Assembly: GCF_029543085.1 (NCBI RefSeq)
Contig: NZ_CP119967.1
Span: 3,622,501-3,686,500, forward strand
DNA: 64,000 nt
Source of the DNA: Pseudomonas sp. A34-9
GTDB taxonomy: Bacteria; Pseudomonadota; Gammaproteobacteria; Pseudomonadales; Pseudomonadaceae
Direction: 5' to 3'
The position numbers were made by a program, and so were the translations under genes. The notes beneath the pieces are model-generated. The model had not been told where the DNA came from. It worked only from the letters and a program-made list of their open reading frames with translations, and made no database searches. Every line of letters starts with the position of its first letter. Positions within the stretch are counted from its first letter, which is position 1. Shown in pieces: positions 8,707 through 16,516 of the stretch.

Positions 8707-9336
8707 ATGCCCCAGAACATTGTGTCCAACCCATCTGCGCCACCGAACCTGGCGCGCTTGCGCCAGTTTATCGACCAGTTGGCCGCGCTGCTCGACGTAC
8801 AGCCCGGTGAAGCAGCGATCCTTGAGCAGGGCGGCCGCTTGCTGCAGCAGCTGGTCAGCGTCGATGACTGGCTGCCGGAGGCATTCGCCCGGCCTGACCC
8901 CGAACGTTATCAGCAGTTTTTGCTGCACGCTGATTCCCGGCAACGCTTTTCCATCGTCAGTTTTGTCTGGGGTCCGGGACAACGCACGCCCATCCATGAT
9001 CATCGGGTTTGGGGGCTGATCGGCATGTTGCGTGGCGCGGAGTATTCGCAAGGATTTGCCCGGCAACCCGACGGCACATTGGCAGCGGCCGGAGCAGCGC
9101 TGCGCTTGCATCCGGGCCAGGTCGAAGCGGTGTCGCCAACAGTCGGCGACATTCACCAGGTGGCCAATGCCTACAGCGATCAGGTGTCGATCAGCGTGCA
9201 CGTGTATGGCGCCAACATCGGCGCGGTGAAGCGCGCGGTGTATGGCCTGGACGGTACTGAAAAACCCTTCATCTCGGGCTATTCCAACAGCCTGTTGCCG
9301 AACCTCTGGGACTTGTCGAAGGAGCTCCCGCAATGA
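8707..9336 (+). CDS. thiol dioxygenase (cysteine / 3-mercaptopropionate dioxygenase family)
   Basis: 209 residues, the usual size of bacterial thiol dioxygenases. The iron ligands are visible in PIHDHRVWGLIG (His97, His99) and DIHQVAN (His150). The substrate-side segment YQQFLL carries Gln where cysteine dioxygenases carry Arg, which favours a 3-mercaptopropionate-type enzyme (family knowledge, moderate certainty). It adds O2 to a thiol giving a sulfinate in the cytoplasm. A strong GGAGGGAG site precedes the ATG. Its last codons overlap the start of the rhodanese gene by 4 bp, so the sulfinate or sulfite product is probably handled together with that sulfurtransferase. Confidence 0.88.
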   Translation: MPQNIVSNPSAPPNLARLRQFIDQLAALLDVQPGEAAILEQGGRLLQQLVSVDDWLPEAFARPDPERYQQFLLHADSRQRFSIVSFVWGPGQRTPIHDHRVWGLIGMLRGAEYSQGFARQPDGTLAAAGAALRLHPGQVEAVSPTVGDIHQVANAYSDQVSISVHVYGANIGAVKRAVYGLDGTEKPFISGYSNSLLPNLWDLSKELPQ

Positions 9337-10916
9337 CCGATTTCGCTATCCGCCGTTACGCCGATATCCGTAAAGCTCTGCTGGCACGCGAGGAACTGGC
9401 GTTGCTGGACGTGCGCGAAGAGGCGCCATTTGCCGAAGCTCATCCGCTGTTTGCGGCCAACATCTCGCTGTCCAAACTCGAACTGGAAGTGCTGGCACGG
9501 GTGCCACGCAAAGACACCCGGGTAACGGTGTATGACGATGGCGAGGGCTTGGCCGCCATCGCCGTTGAACGCTTGCAAGCGCTGGGCTACACCGACGTGG
9601 CGCTGCTTGAGGGAGGCCTGCAAGGCTGGCGCAATGCCGGTGGTGAGCTGTTCAAGGACGTCAATGTGCCAAGTAAATCCTTCGGTGAACTAGTGGATGC
9701 CGAACGCCACACCCCGTCCCTGGCAGCGGAAGAAGTGCAGGCGCTGCTCGATGCCAAGGCTGACGTGGTGGTGCTGGACGCCCGACGTTTTGACGAATAC
9801 CAGACCATGAGTATTCCCGGTGGCATCAGCGTGCCTGGCGCCGAACTGGTGCTGCGCGTGCGCGATTTGGCTCCGGACCCGCAGACGCAGGTCATCGTCA
9901 ATTGCGCCGGGCGCACCCGCAGCATCATCGGCACCCAGTCACTGGTCAACGCCGGGATTCCCAACCCAGTGTCCGCCCTGCGCAATGGCACCATCGGCTG
10001 GACCCTCGCCGGCCAGACCCTGGAACATGGCCAGGACCGGCGCTTCAAACCCGTCAGCGCCGACAATAAAAACCTCGCCATCGAAGCCGCCCGCGCCGTT
10101 GCCAAACGCGCCAACGTGAGCCGCATCGGTCTGGCCGAGTGGCGACGCTGGCAAGCCGATCCGGCCCGCACAACGTACTTGTTCGATGTGCGCACGCCGG
10201 AAGAATTTGCCGCCGGTCACTTGCCGGGCTCGCGCTCCACACCCGGTGGGCAACTGGTCCAGGAAACCGACCATTTCGCCAGCGTTCGCGGCGCACGCCT
10301 GGTACTGGTGGATGACGATAATGTGCGGGCCAACATGAGTGCGTCCTGGCTGGCCCAGATGGGTTGGCAAGTAGCCGTGCTGGATGACTTGAACCCGAGC
10401 GACTTCAGTGAACAAGGCCCATGGCAGCCCCCCCTGCCGACCGCCCCCGCAGCCGAAGAAATCAGCCCGCAGACGCTGGCGGACTGGCTGAAAGAGCCGG
10501 GCACGCAAGTGCTGGATTTCACCGCCAGTGCACTTTACGTACAACGACACATCCCCGGCGCGTGGTGGGTGTTGCGCAGTCAGTTGCAGTCAGCGTTGGC
10601 GAACATTCCGCCGGCCCAGCGCTATGTCTTGACGTGTGGCAGCAGCTTGCTCGCCCGTTGGGTTGTGCCGCAGTTGCAGGCACTGACCCAGCGCCCGGTG
10701 GTGGTGTTGCGCGGCGGTACGAGCGCCTGGATCGAAGCTCGACTCCCCGTGCAAGCAAGCCCGCAGCACCTGGCGTCGCCGCGTATCGACCGCTATCGCC
10801 GACCGTATGAAGGCACCGACAACCCGCGCGAAGCCATGCAGGGTTATCTGGATTGGGAATACGGGCTGGTGGCGCAATTGGGCCGTGACGGGACGCACGG
10901 TTTTTTCGTGATCTGA
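9333..10916 (+). CDS. four-domain rhodanese-family sulfurtransferase
   Basis: 527 residues made of four successive rhodanese modules (about 1-110, 125-235, 262-360, 376-490). The catalytic loops differ: module 2 has Cys191 (VIVNCAGRTRS) and module 4 has Cys435 (YVLTCGSSLL), whereas modules 1 and 3 have Asp in place of Cys (VTVYDDGEG, LVLVDDDN). It is therefore an alternating inactive-active-inactive-active arrangement. It is translationally coupled (ATGA overlap) to the thiol dioxygenase, a pairing frequent in Pseudomonas, implying sulfane-sulfur transfer linked to thiol oxidation. Confidence 0.88.
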   Translation: MTDFAIRRYADIRKALLAREELALLDVREEAPFAEAHPLFAANISLSKLELEVLARVPRKDTRVTVYDDGEGLAAIAVERLQALGYTDVALLEGGLQGWRNAGGELFKDVNVPSKSFGELVDAERHTPSLAAEEVQALLDAKADVVVLDARRFDEYQTMSIPGGISVPGAELVLRVRDLAPDPQTQVIVNCAGRTRSIIGTQSLVNAGIPNPVSALRNGTIGWTLAGQTLEHGQDRRFKPVSADNKNLAIEAARAVAKRANVSRIGLAEWRRWQADPARTTYLFDVRTPEEFAAGHLPGSRSTPGGQLVQETDHFASVRGARLVLVDDDNVRANMSASWLAQMGWQVAVLDDLNPSDFSEQGPWQPPLPTAPAAEEISPQTLADWLKEPGTQVLDFTASALYVQRHIPGAWWVLRSQLQSALANIPPAQRYVLTCGSSLLARWVVPQLQALTQRPVVVLRGGTSAWIEARLPVQASPQHLASPRIDRYRRPYEGTDNPREAMQGYLDWEYGLVAQLGRDGTHGFFVI

Positions 10917-11091
10917 CCGTAGGGACCGGTTAGACGCGCTCGACCCTGTTCCACCCGTTCGCCCACCACCGACAATTCCGACGACTGCATCCGGCGCTGG
11001 CTCAGGTACCGGGTGCAACTGACCTGCAGGAACGATGCAAACTTCACCACTTCGCCGCGATAGTCCATGACTCTTCATAGGGCCTGGCGAT

Positions 11092-11130
11092 CAGGCCGGT
11101 TTCGGCCTGTCACGAGAGGCAGAAAACGGC
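11092..11130. repeat. hairpin and imperfect dispersed repeat, copy 1
   Basis: A 7-bp stem CAGGCCG/CGGCCTG (11092-11109) is followed by GAGGCAGAAAACGGCCAGAAGCGGACG. A closely similar stretch recurs near 11749-11778, on the other side of a hypothetical gene. No T-run follows, so a terminator function is doubtful. Confidence 0.4.
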
Positions 11131-11195
11131 CAGAAGCGGACGTAACGGCGCTTGTGTAGTATCTGCTTCTCTTTCGACCTGTATAGAGGTGCCCA

Positions 11196-11717
11196 ATGTC
11201 TAGCCGACACTCTCCATCCCCTACAAGAGCTGTCCTAGACCTGCAAAACGCACGTTCGCTTTTGGGGAAGCGGCTGGGTGCGCTGCTGCACGACCAGTAC
11301 TATTTCAACGACGAGAAGGATCTGGGAGACATAGGCTCTCTAGAGTGGCGTTTTGGCGAGCGAGAACTTCTATCCATGTATCTCTTGAGTGATGGCGAAA
11401 GAGTAGGCGCGGACTTGTTGCCTTCTGATACGCCGGCTTCCTTCGAGATAGAGCCGAACGTGACATGCTCCTGGAAAAAGGAAAACCTGCTTGCAGGTCT
11501 ATCAGCAACACACCTCGAGAACACAAAAATTTGCGCAGTAGAGGGAATTCTTGACTCTTTCAACGGGCAAGAGCCTTTGCTCGCCGGATTCAGAGTTACC
11601 TTCGAGACCGGTGACTCATTGATCTACCTTAACCAGGGCGACGATGCCGTAGTATTGATAAATGCGCTACCGCCAGTAAGTGTAGGCCTCGAAACCCGCT
11701 TCGTTACCTCAATTTAA
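11196..11717 (+). CDS. hypothetical protein, 173 aa, not recognised
   Basis: A soluble protein without a signal peptide or membrane segment. It is rich in beta-prone and acidic segments (LEWRFGERELLSMYLLSDGERVGADLLPSD, AGFRVTFETGDSLIYLNQGDDAVVLINALPP). GAGGTG lies upstream of the ATG. Base composition is clearly more AT-rich than the neighbouring sulfur genes, and it is flanked on both sides by copies of an imperfect repeat, which suggests an inserted accessory gene. The size and composition would fit an immunity-type protein, but no motif proves that. Confidence 0.6.
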   Translation: MSSRHSPSPTRAVLDLQNARSLLGKRLGALLHDQYYFNDEKDLGDIGSLEWRFGERELLSMYLLSDGERVGADLLPSDTPASFEIEPNVTCSWKKENLLAGLSATHLENTKICAVEGILDSFNGQEPLLAGFRVTFETGDSLIYLNQGDDAVVLINALPPVSVGLETRFVTSI

Positions 11718-11748
11718 TCACAGCTATGAGTCGGATGAAGCCCTTCAC

Positions 11749-11778
11749 GACAGGCAGAAATCGGCCAAAAGCTGACGG
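11749..11778. repeat. imperfect dispersed repeat, copy 2
   Basis: GACAGGCAGAAATCGGCCAAAAGCTGACGG resembles 11110-11138 with a few mismatches. Weaker relatives (TGGCCGCAATGGGTCG, TTGGCCGAAAGCCGC) occur near 12134 and 12179. These look like degenerate copies of a short element common around hypothetical genes. Confidence 0.35.
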
Positions 11779-11826
11779 TGGCTACAGCTGCCTTCTAGAT
11801 CAGTTGGGGTCTTTGTTAGAGCGGGC

Positions 11827-12084
11827 TTACCCGCAAGGAGGATGCTTGAGCAACGCACATACTCTTCGAGCGATGTCATCTGCGCTATCGGGAATGACCA
11901 CTGAAATGCCTAAATAGTGTTCAAGGTGCAGGGTAAGCGTGTGTTCATCCACCAACAGATCCCAATAGCGCTGGTCCGGGCCATCAAGCCTCTCTTTCCA
12001 GCAACCGCACAGCCCTTGCTCAATAACCCGGGCCACGTCCTCGAAAAGCTTCCAGTCGGCTTCTTCTGATACTTCAATCCTCAC
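11827..12084 (-). CDS. small hypothetical protein, DUF3630-like
   Basis: 85 residues beginning at a GTG with GAGGTGA upstream. The sequence RYWDLLVDEHTLTLHLEHYLGISVVI resembles the DUF3630 family of small gammaproteobacterial proteins of unknown function (recalled similarity, not searched). No membrane segment or catalytic motif. It converges on the hypothetical gene at 11196-11717. Confidence 0.55.
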   Translation of the reverse strand: MRIEVSEEADWKLFEDVARVIEQGLCGCWKERLDGPDQRYWDLLVDEHTLTLHLEHYLGISVVIPDSADDIARRVCALLKHPPCG

Positions 12085-12496
12085 TATGCGTCACCTCACG
12101 ACCAACAGTCCTCCGATTCTGGTGGCTCCTGCGAATGGCCGCAATGGGTCGACACCTAGTGGTGGAGGATTACCGCAATTGGCCGAAAGCCGCTGTACAA
12201 ACACGCTGAATCCGACGACGGCAATTTGGGGCGTTATCCCTCTACACCAACCTGCACTTCGATTTCAGTAATTTCAACCAGGTTGGCCTGTTCTAGGACC
12301 TCTTCAGCATCGAGTCCGCTGATGGCATGATCAAGTTGTTCTCACCATCTGCGAAATGTAGCGGTAGCAGATGCATAGCGGGCTGCAAAGTCTGCAAGTG
12401 TGGATTGAACACATCGACCAAGTAGAAAAAATGAATTAGCGACTCGCCCGCTCGGTCAAGAATTATGAACGCAGAAAATCTGACGAGGTGACAGCA
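12085..12496. other. 412-bp stretch with no intact gene; possible gene remnant
   Basis: No open frame with a credible start spans this region. One frame on the plus strand (about 12217-12295) reads a protein-like LYTNLHFDFSNFNQVGLF before a stop, and another further on reads DLFSIESADGMIKLFS. Frames broken by stops in this way look like a decayed coding sequence, although no parent family was recognised. Confidence 0.3.
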
Positions 12497-12631
12497 ATGA
12501 CTATCCAGGCAGAGACACTCGTACAACTGACCGAAGCGCTCCAAGAGCGAGGCATGAACCTGGTTTCAGATGTTCACTTCACTCGCGCGCCATACCGGCA
12601 AAACCACCGCTGGATTTGCATCGTAGAGTAA
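12497..12631 (+). CDS. small ORF, 44 aa, hypothetical
   Basis: Starts MTIQAETLVQLTEALQER and ends with HRWICIVE. GAGGTGA lies 6 nt before the ATG, which makes translation plausible. An amphipathic N-terminal helix is the only visible feature. It could also be a fragment of the decayed sequence just upstream. Confidence 0.35.
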   Translation: MTIQAETLVQLTEALQERGMNLVSDVHFTRAPYRQNHRWICIVE

Positions 12632-12816
12632 CCATGCTCGTTGCCGGCGGCTCGGACTAAGACTCCACCGCCGGCCCCCCCTTCCCCGCTACGCCTTTTC
12701 CCTCCCGCCCCATCCGGATGCGGTTATCCAGACCGTCGTCGATTCGAGTCACGACGAGGTCCGTGCACGTTTGGAAAATTGTTCATCTGCGTCGTACCAC
12801 ACTTCGAGCACCGATG

Positions 12817-12834
12817 GATGAACATACGTTCATC
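12817..12834. repeat. short inverted repeat GATGAAC-N4-GTTCATC
   Basis: A perfect 7-bp inverted repeat with a 4-bp spacer, about 65 bp upstream of the small membrane protein gene at 12899. It has the size of an operator for a dimeric regulator. A third GTTCATC occurs at 12781-12787. Confidence 0.3.
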
Positions 12835-12898
12835 GAAAACATCGCTGCATGCGTCTAGTCTGCGGGTTCCGACATAGTGACTACAGGAGTAACCCACC

Positions 12899-13060
12899 AT
12901 GTTCTCGCACGAAAGCATCCCGCTGATTGCCATCTTCATCATCATGCTCACAGGCGTGCTTGTGGCCTTTCTGCATCCGGTGCATGCGTTCTTTAGCTGG
13001 CTTCGCAGACGCAGGGAAAGATCCTCCCCTCAGCGCGGGCAAAAACTCGATTCGCGCTGA
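12899..13060 (+). CDS. small membrane protein, 53 aa
   Basis: One transmembrane helix (residues about 7-27, LIAIFIIMLTGVLVAFL) followed by a strongly basic cytoplasmic tail (WLRRRRERSS). AGGAG is well spaced from the ATG, and a strong rho-independent terminator follows 60 bp downstream, so this looks like a real single-gene unit. Function unknown. Confidence 0.6.
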   Translation: MFSHESIPLIAIFIIMLTGVLVAFLHPVHAFFSWLRRRRERSSPQRGQKLDSR

Positions 13061-13123
13061 ATCATTCCTCACCAGCCCGGCAACGCCCGGACTTTCTTTA
13101 TTTGCACAAACCGCGGAAATGAA

Positions 13124-13148
13124 AAAGCCCGGCGCGGAGCCGGGCTTT
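13124..13148. terminator. rho-independent, probably bidirectional terminator
   Basis: A 10-bp stem AAAGCCCGGC/GCCGGGCTTT with a 5-nt loop. A/T runs on both sides allow termination of the small gene on the plus strand and of the histidine kinase/KaiC operon on the minus strand. Confidence 0.8.
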
Positions 13149-13321
13149 GATTATCGCCGGTGAGAATCAATGAACATGGGCAGAACAGTACCCGCGTTGG
13201 AGGCGCCGAATTATCGGTCGGTTTCAGGCAGGGTAATACCGGAGCGCAGTCCAATAACTATGGTGCAGGTGCCGCACGATGGGGTTAGAACGCTGGAGAT
13301 CCCTCTCCCGCCTGGACGCCG

Positions 13322-14347
13322 TCAATGGCTCGCTAGAGGTAGCCTCATGACGAACTCGCTTCCCTGCCCTTCTCCCGCACTGGTACCAATCACCGTGCCG
13401 CCGTGGGCTTCGATCAACTCGCGCACTACGGTCAGACCAATACCCAGACCTGCCCCATTGAAACCGACCGCGTGAACATCCTGTACAAAGGGCTCAAAAA
13501 TAAACGGCAGTGCTGTTGGTGTTATACCAATCCCGGTATCGCGAATGCGTATCTGCAGATGCTCGACTTCAATCGTCACTGTCAGGGAGACCGTGCCATC
13601 TGCAGGCGTGTACTTGGCTGCGTTGCCCAGTAGATTACCGAGGATTTGAGCGAGGCGCGCTGGATCGCCATTAACCATCAACGGACGTTCCGGCAGCTCC
13701 GAGGTGAAATGTAAGCGGTGAGCGATCATGACCGGGGCGCAGGTTTCTATTGCCTCATGAATGATTTGAGCCATATCGACATGCTGGCAATCAAGGCGAA
13801 ACTTGCCGGTGCTTGCGCGAGCGATGTCAAGCAGGTCTTCGACCAGCCGGGACATCTGCTTCACCTGCCCCTCGATCAACATCTGCATGCGCGGCAATTC
13901 TTCACTCGGCACGCGCACCAGTCGGCCAGCAATTAGGCTGATGGGAGTCAGCGGGTTGCGCAGTTCGTGTGCTATCACGCTGAGGAAGTTGCGTTGCTGT
14001 TCTAGCGCATGTTCAGCGGCTGCCTGGAGATCCTGGGCACTAAGCGCGGCGATCACCAGCTGCTCGTTTGCCTCGCGCATCTCAAGGTACATTTGCTGCT
14101 CGGCCTGAGCGTTTTTCGGCGTTTGCGCATCCGATTGAGCAGAGAGAATGGCGAGCACCAGCTGCTGGTTGGCCTCGATCAGTTGATCGACCTGCTGGCT
14201 ATCGACGAGTTGGCTACTGGCCTGGTTGAGCTCCCTGTGCACCGCTGCCAGTACCGCACGCGCGGCGACCGTTTTCTGGCCGAGAAGGAACAGTTCGCGA
14301 GCTGCGGTAACTATGGCTTGCTCATTCTTGCCATGACCCTCATTCAT
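13322..14347 (-). CDS. cytoplasmic sensor histidine kinase (KaiC operon)
   Basis: 341 residues without membrane segments. The N-terminal 115 residues are helical and contain two copies of an EANQQLVLAILSAQ / EANEQLVIAALSAQ motif, presumably a coiled coil. HisKA follows with phospho-acceptor His127 (VIAHELRNPL), then HATPase with the N-box GNLLGNAAKYTP, G1 DTGIGI and G2 GAGLGIGLT. It starts 10 bp after the KaiC-like gene, in a three-gene leftward operon. It may take its input from the KaiC-like ATPase, as SasA does from KaiC in cyanobacteria, although it lacks a recognisable KaiB-like domain. Confidence 0.88.
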   Translation of the reverse strand: MNEGHGKNEQAIVTAARELFLLGQKTVAARAVLAAVHRELNQASSQLVDSQQVDQLIEANQQLVLAILSAQSDAQTPKNAQAEQQMYLEMREANEQLVIAALSAQDLQAAAEHALEQQRNFLSVIAHELRNPLTPISLIAGRLVRVPSEELPRMQMLIEGQVKQMSRLVEDLLDIARASTGKFRLDCQHVDMAQIIHEAIETCAPVMIAHRLHFTSELPERPLMVNGDPARLAQILGNLLGNAAKYTPADGTVSLTVTIEVEHLQIRIRDTGIGITPTALPFIFEPFVQDVHAVGFNGAGLGIGLTVVRELIEAHGGTVIGTSAGEGQGSEFVMRLPLASH

Positions 14348-14357
14348 GATATTTCGC

Positions 14358-15818
14358 TCATCCTTCGAATGTGACAGTACGCTGTTGGGTCGGTCGTCCC
14401 CCTAACAGCCCTTCCCTGTCCGGCAACATTTCGCCGATCTGCAAGCCATCATCATCGATCTGGTACAACCTCAGCTCATCGGAATGAGCACTGGCCCGAA
14501 CCTTGACCACGGCCATGATGCGCAACAGGCGGCTCTGCACTTCTATGTAGCGCTGAACGATGATGGCGTCGGTGAGAAACGCCGTGCCGTAAGGACTGAA
14601 ACGCAGGTCGGTGTAACGGTCCTCCAGCTCGGAGGTCATCAACACGCTGACACCTGCACGGGTGAGCGCGTTCACCATGCGTGACAGCGACTCACGGAAG
14701 TCTTCGCGGAATGTCGGGGCCAGCGCCAGTTCGAAGCCTGACAGGGAGTCAATCACGACACGTGTAGCCTTCAGCCGATTGATCTCGCTCAACAGCAACT
14801 GGACGATTTCGTCGATGGACAAGTCCGGTGCGCGGCTGTCTACCAGACCGACTTTGCCATCCTGAATCAACCCGGCCAGGGTGGCGTTCTGAGAGTGATT
14901 GGGGCGTTGCTCAAATACCGCGATCACCCCGGTCTCGCCATTGCGCGCACCCTCCGCGAGAAAGGTCGCAGCGAGAATGCTTTTGCCCGAACCTGAGGGG
15001 CCGGCCACCAGTAGCGAATAACCGCGAGGCAAGCCGCCGCCGAGCATCTCGTCGAGCCGTGGCACGCCCATTTTCAAACGCTGAATCGGAAACGTCAGGG
15101 GCGCTTCAATCGGGCTCAGCGAAGCCGGCGCAAAGACCTTGATACCCGACGTAGCGATACGGAAGGTGTGCAGCCCCGGCAGCGTCGGCTGGCCGCGCAT
15201 CTTCATGATTTCCATCTTGCGCACCATGGAATTGCGCTGAACGCTTTGACGCAGCCAGATCAGGCCATCGGCAACGGTGAAAATCGGATTGGTGTCGGTT
15301 TCGCTGAAGTACTCGCCAATCAGGAAGGTGGTTGCCTGCCAGGTGGTCATCAGCATGCCCAGTTGCTGAACGAACTGCGGCAGATTGTTGTTCGGGTTGT
15401 CCTGCGTCTGGCTCGCCAGCACCACCGAACGAAACGAGTCGACGAACACCAGCGCCGGAGAGTGCGCCTCGACCTCAGCGACGATTCGACGTAACACTTC
15501 GTCCAGATCCCCTGCCAGGGTGTCACTGGCCAGGTTGATGTAACGGATCGACTGATTGATGGCGGCGTCGTCGAAAAAGTCGAACTGCTGTTGGTAACGC
15601 AGCATCTTCAACGGCGGCTCGCCGAGCACGGTGAAGAACAAAGCCGGGCGCTCGGGGGTCGCCAGGGCGAACATCATTTGATGCGCCAGGGTAGTTTTGC
15701 CGCAGCCCGGCGGGCCGGCGATGAGGTTGAACGAGAACTCCGGCAATCCCCCGCCCAGCACCTCGTCCAGTCCCGGCACCCCGGTGGCCAGGCGGTTGAT
15801 AGTCACTTTGCTGTTCAT
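14358..15818 (-). CDS. double-domain KaiC-like ATPase, copy 1
   Basis: 486 residues with two RecA/KaiC modules. Walker A motifs are GPPGCGKT (35-42) and GPSGSGKS (273-280); Walker B-like segments are ALVFVDSF (about 122-129) and RVVIDSLSG (about 353-361). At the place of the cyanobacterial KaiC phosphosites (Ser431/Thr432) this protein reads Ala413-Phe414 within GTAFLTDA, so the classical autophosphorylation cycle is unlikely here. The ATG at 15818 overlaps the preceding stop by 4 bp. KaiC-like proteins outside cyanobacteria act in stress and redox signalling; no kaiA or kaiB is present nearby. Confidence 0.88.
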   Translation of the reverse strand: MNSKVTINRLATGVPGLDEVLGGGLPEFSFNLIAGPPGCGKTTLAHQMMFALATPERPALFFTVLGEPPLKMLRYQQQFDFFDDAAINQSIRYINLASDTLAGDLDEVLRRIVAEVEAHSPALVFVDSFRSVVLASQTQDNPNNNLPQFVQQLGMLMTTWQATTFLIGEYFSETDTNPIFTVADGLIWLRQSVQRNSMVRKMEIMKMRGQPTLPGLHTFRIATSGIKVFAPASLSPIEAPLTFPIQRLKMGVPRLDEMLGGGLPRGYSLLVAGPSGSGKSILAATFLAEGARNGETGVIAVFEQRPNHSQNATLAGLIQDGKVGLVDSRAPDLSIDEIVQLLLSEINRLKATRVVIDSLSGFELALAPTFREDFRESLSRMVNALTRAGVSVLMTSELEDRYTDLRFSPYGTAFLTDAIIVQRYIEVQSRLLRIMAVVKVRASAHSDELRLYQIDDDGLQIGEMLPDREGLLGGRPTQQRTVTFEG

Positions 15819-16249
15819 GGCGAGTTTTCCTGCGCAGATGTGTCGCTCAAAGAAGGTTTCCACACGTTGTGAAGCAAGCGTGCAGTGAGCGAAGGCCCGA
15901 TCAGCGTAGTGAGCAGTTCATAAAAGGTGATCAACATCACTTCACCAAAGAACAAGACGTCTGCTTCGCTTTCTGTAACGAGTTCAGAGTTCAGAGCTTT
16001 CAGATCCGGCAAGACTTGCACACGCTCGGCAAGCCGGGCCACACGCGGGTGCCGAGAAGCGCATAGATGAAGGCTGCGCCGATACAGCGCGGCGACCCCT
16101 TGCTGACCAATGATGGGGGTAAGGGCTGCGTCCATGGCCTGCAAGGTCGAGACAATCGCTTGCGCGATCCTTGCAGAATCAGCATTAGGGCCAACCCGGT
16201 GCGCCAGAGCAGCGATGATCTGGCGGCTCTCTTCGTTTAGCGCGGACAT
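15815..16249 (-). CDS. hypothetical protein, first gene of the KaiC/kinase operon
   Basis: 144 residues, predicted all-helical (SRQIIAALAHRVGPNADSARIAQAIVSTLQAMDAALTPIIG and a second helical half with DLKALNSELVTESEADVLFFGEVML). No known family was recognised. The stop overlaps the KaiC-like gene start (ATGA), so it is translationally coupled to it and probably a partner or input module. The ATG at 16249 is preferred to a GTG 39 bp upstream; neither has a strong ribosome site. Confidence 0.6.
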   Translation of the reverse strand: MSALNEESRQIIAALAHRVGPNADSARIAQAIVSTLQAMDAALTPIIGQQGVAALYRRSLHLCASRHPRVARLAERVQVLPDLKALNSELVTESEADVLFFGEVMLITFYELLTTLIGPSLTARLLHNVWKPSLSDTSAQENSP

Positions 16250-16516
16250 GGCTAACTGATTTCTGATGGACAGACCTCGATAGTACACCCTGCAACGGAT
16301 CGCAGAGACTCAATTGGCCAAAGAAGCTTCTTTACTTTCAATTCCAGGCATTTATCCGCCAAATCGAGGGTTCTTGGCAGCAAATTCACGCGAACGGACA
16401 GCGTTGCCGGCGCCGCCGCTTGAAACATCAGTAAACTGTCGATGGCTCCAACGTTGAAATGGCGTTAGCATCCTACGCATTCGGTTTAACAGCGTGTTTC
16501 AGATCAGGGTCGCATT

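Noticed and set aside
10844..11068. 74-aa minus-strand frame starting MDYRGEVVKFASFLQV
   Set aside because: It looks protein-like at first, but more than a third lies antisense to the rhodanese gene and no ribosome site or family was found.
12293..12544. 83-aa minus-strand frame in the accessory strip
   Set aside because: No ribosome site, unusual composition, and the plus strand shows more protein-like, though broken, frames.
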